DNA of 64,000 bases, taken from assembly GCA_963169455.1 (NCBI GenBank), contig CAUJDW010000110.1:1-64000 (forward strand), given 5' to 3'. A program made the position numbers and the translations under genes. The stretch is from Bacteroidota bacterium (GTDB taxonomy: Bacteria; Bacteroidota; Bacteroidia; Chitinophagales; Saprospiraceae). The notes beneath the pieces are model-generated. The model saw nothing but the letters and a program-made list of their open reading frames with translations. It had not been told where the DNA came from and did no database searches. Positions within the stretch are counted from its first letter, which is position 1. Every line of letters begins with the position of its first letter. This document shows, one piece after another, positions 63,111 to 64,000 of this stretch.

Positions 63111-63147
63111 TTTGATGGAAGGCGCTTTCAAAGCGCCTTCCATCAAA
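63111..63147. repeat. Perfect 18-bp stem hairpin after the M1 gene
   Basis: TTTGATGGAAGGCGCTTT (63111-63128), one C, then its exact inverse (63130-63147). It lies 32 bp after the stop; no T run follows directly, so it may be a REP-like or mRNA-stabilising element rather than a terminator. Confidence 0.85.
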
Positions 63148-63446
63148 CCCCTCAATTTGTCCCTTTTTCGCGCTGAGAATGGATCGGGAACTGCCTTTTT
63201 CAGGAGAGTGGGCAGTATTAAAAAATGTGTTTTTTTATGTTTTGTAAGTATTTGTTTTGTAATGGTTTGGTTCAAAAAAGGCAAGCTGGTTTTTTTGAAA
63301 TTAAATTGTTACAGCCATTGTCGAAGGCCCTCAGGTTTGCGTAGATTTTTTCATCCCGTACCCAACTACATACAGGCTGGAAAAAAGGGCCTTTCCGGGA
63401 GGGGAAAGAGTGTCCTTGAGGAGGCGGCTAATGCGGCTTCCCCGCA

Positions 63447-63605
63447 GGGCAATCGCATTTAGAACAAGCCTTCAGCCGGATGATGAACGGTGGGCGTCCT
63501 GGCTAGTCGTCTGACGGCTCAAAGCCGTCGGGACGACTTAACCCGGCTCCCCGGCAGGATGCGCATACCGGCATTTGATGCAAAAAAAGTTAAATGCGAT
63601 TGCCC
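63447..63605. repeat. Inverted-repeat-bounded element (about 160 bp)
   Basis: GGGCAATCGCATTTA (63447-63461) and its exact inverse TAAATGCGATTGCCC (63591-63605) bound a segment that contains another hairpin. The outer flanks are also GC-rich and similar (CTTCCCC). No transposase is encoded; it may be a MITE or a repetitive palindromic element. Confidence 0.6.
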
Positions 63606-63648
63606 GGGGCTTCCCCGGGAAGGCGAAAAACAAGTGATTGTTTTTCCG

Positions 63649-63656
63649 TAATTTTG
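63649..63656 (+). promoter_or_regulatory. Probable -7 element of mvaD
   Basis: TAATTTTG, a full TAnnTTTG match, 23 bp before the mvaD ATG. The predicted leader is very short. Confidence 0.45.
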
Positions 63657-63678
63657 CGGCGCGGAAATCCGAGCTAAC

Positions 63679-64000
63679 ATGGCGATAGATTATCAAAATC
63701 CAAGGCTGGTTGTTGAAACCGGCAAAATCGAACCCGGAGTGGTTGCCTGGCGCAGCCCTTCCAACCTGGCCATCATCAAGTACTGGGGAAAATATGGCAG
63801 GCAGTTGCCCCGCAACCCTTCTATCAGTTTCACCCTGGAACAAGCCTATACCGATACCAGGTTGGAGTACTTCCCGCGCAATGGGGCGTCCTCTCAACCG
63901 ATAGAGCTGGAATTCTATTTCGATGATCGGCCTAACCCGGCCTTTGCGGCCAAGGTTCAGAAGTTCCTGGAGGAAGTAGTGGATATATTTCCCTTCCTCC
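63679..64000 (+). CDS. mvaD: Diphosphomevalonate decarboxylase, N-terminal part (cut by window end)
   Basis: The first 107 residues of a GHMP-family diphosphomevalonate decarboxylase, which makes isopentenyl diphosphate in the mevalonate pathway. The conserved start WRSPSNLAIIKYWGKYGRQLPRNPSISFTL is visible; the Ser/Asn and Lys of the substrate pocket lie in it. The rest of the gene is beyond the window. It indicates that this organism makes isoprenoids through mevalonate. It has its own -7 element close upstream. Confidence 0.93.
   Translation, partial: MAIDYQNPRLVVETGKIEPGVVAWRSPSNLAIIKYWGKYGRQLPRNPSISFTLEQAYTDTRLEYFPRNGASSQPIELEFYFDDRPNPAFAAKVQKFLEEVVDIFPFL

Larger units (their letters stand above)
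63080..63678. other. Repeat-rich intergenic region before mvaD
   Basis: About 600 bp with no supported gene. It holds a strong hairpin (63111-63147), a long inverted repeat (63447-63605), a further hairpin (63505-63538: AGTCGTCTGACGGCT pairing with AGCCGTCGGGACGACT) and the mvaD -7 element. Short plus-strand frames here have no features of real genes. Confidence 0.6.

Noticed and set aside
63112-63462. Plus-strand frame after the second M1 gene
   Set aside because: It starts inside a perfect hairpin and crosses repeats; composition is not protein-like.

Overview
The window reads as a chromosomal segment of a GC-rich member of the Bacteroidota, most likely a Saprospiraceae/Lewinella/Haliscomenobacter-type organism. 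The evidence is a T9SS-type C-terminal sorting domain, a TonB receptor paired with a DUF4249 lipoprotein, a DUF4175 protein, a propeller-type histidine kinase with a LytTR regulator, a DksA-like protein without a full zinc finger, and promoters of the form TTG-N20-TAnnTTTG. No tRNA, rRNA, CRISPR array, intact insertion sequence or prophage was recognised. Most of the window is ordinary single-copy chromosome.

Layout. 1-741 is non-coding DNA past the 3' end of mnmE and holds a large imperfect inverted repeat. 742-15241 mixes mnmE (with a heptanucleotide tandem repeat inside its GTPase domain), a Uma2 nuclease-like gene, a minus-strand run GH3-LysE-class II aldolase-NmrA, a DksA-like regulator, MarR, a small MITE-like element, a KamA radical SAM enzyme, rpsU, an aminotransferase, a lipoprotein, an octanucleotide repeat in front of a TauE-type permease, and an SDR. 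From 14.5 to 27.4 kb every gene is on the minus strand: SDR, LytTR regulator and its kinase, an S74/collagen-like protein, a T9SS cargo protein, a beta-barrel protein, a Crp/Fnr regulator, DinB, an amidohydrolase and heme A synthase. From 27.9 kb on, most genes are on the plus strand: a SRAP-Dtd-MazG housecleaning group, a SpoIIE phosphatase, a TM2/TPR/SHOCT protein, CBS, a single-POTRA barrel protein, NAD kinase, a cyclase-family protein, a sugar nucleotidyltransferase, pdxA, a TonB receptor, two M1 peptidases, DUF4175-RsbW-YbeY, the complete thrA-thrB-thrC operon and the start of mvaD.

The most notable non-gene signal is a pair of near-perfect ParB-binding parS sites 361 bp apart, one inside thrC and one just after it. 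In most bacteria parS marks the origin-proximal part of the chromosome. The ctaA-SRAP intergenic region (27378-27949) sits where gene orientation switches. It has AT-rich DNA, several DnaA-box-like sequences and a strong hairpin, so it is offered as a speculative replication-origin candidate.

Two microsatellites have unit lengths that are not multiples of three (7 bp in mnmE, 10 copies; 8 bp before tauE, about 23 copies), so copy-number change would shift a reading frame. Pathways present are threonine biosynthesis from aspartate (complete from aspartate kinase, but without a recognised aspartate-semialdehyde dehydrogenase here), tRNA wobble modification (MnmE), ribosome maturation (RsmA, YbeY, bS21), PLP synthesis (PdxA), heme A synthesis, and the mevalonate pathway (MvaD, cut by the window end). 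I did not find a clearly new defence or mobile system.
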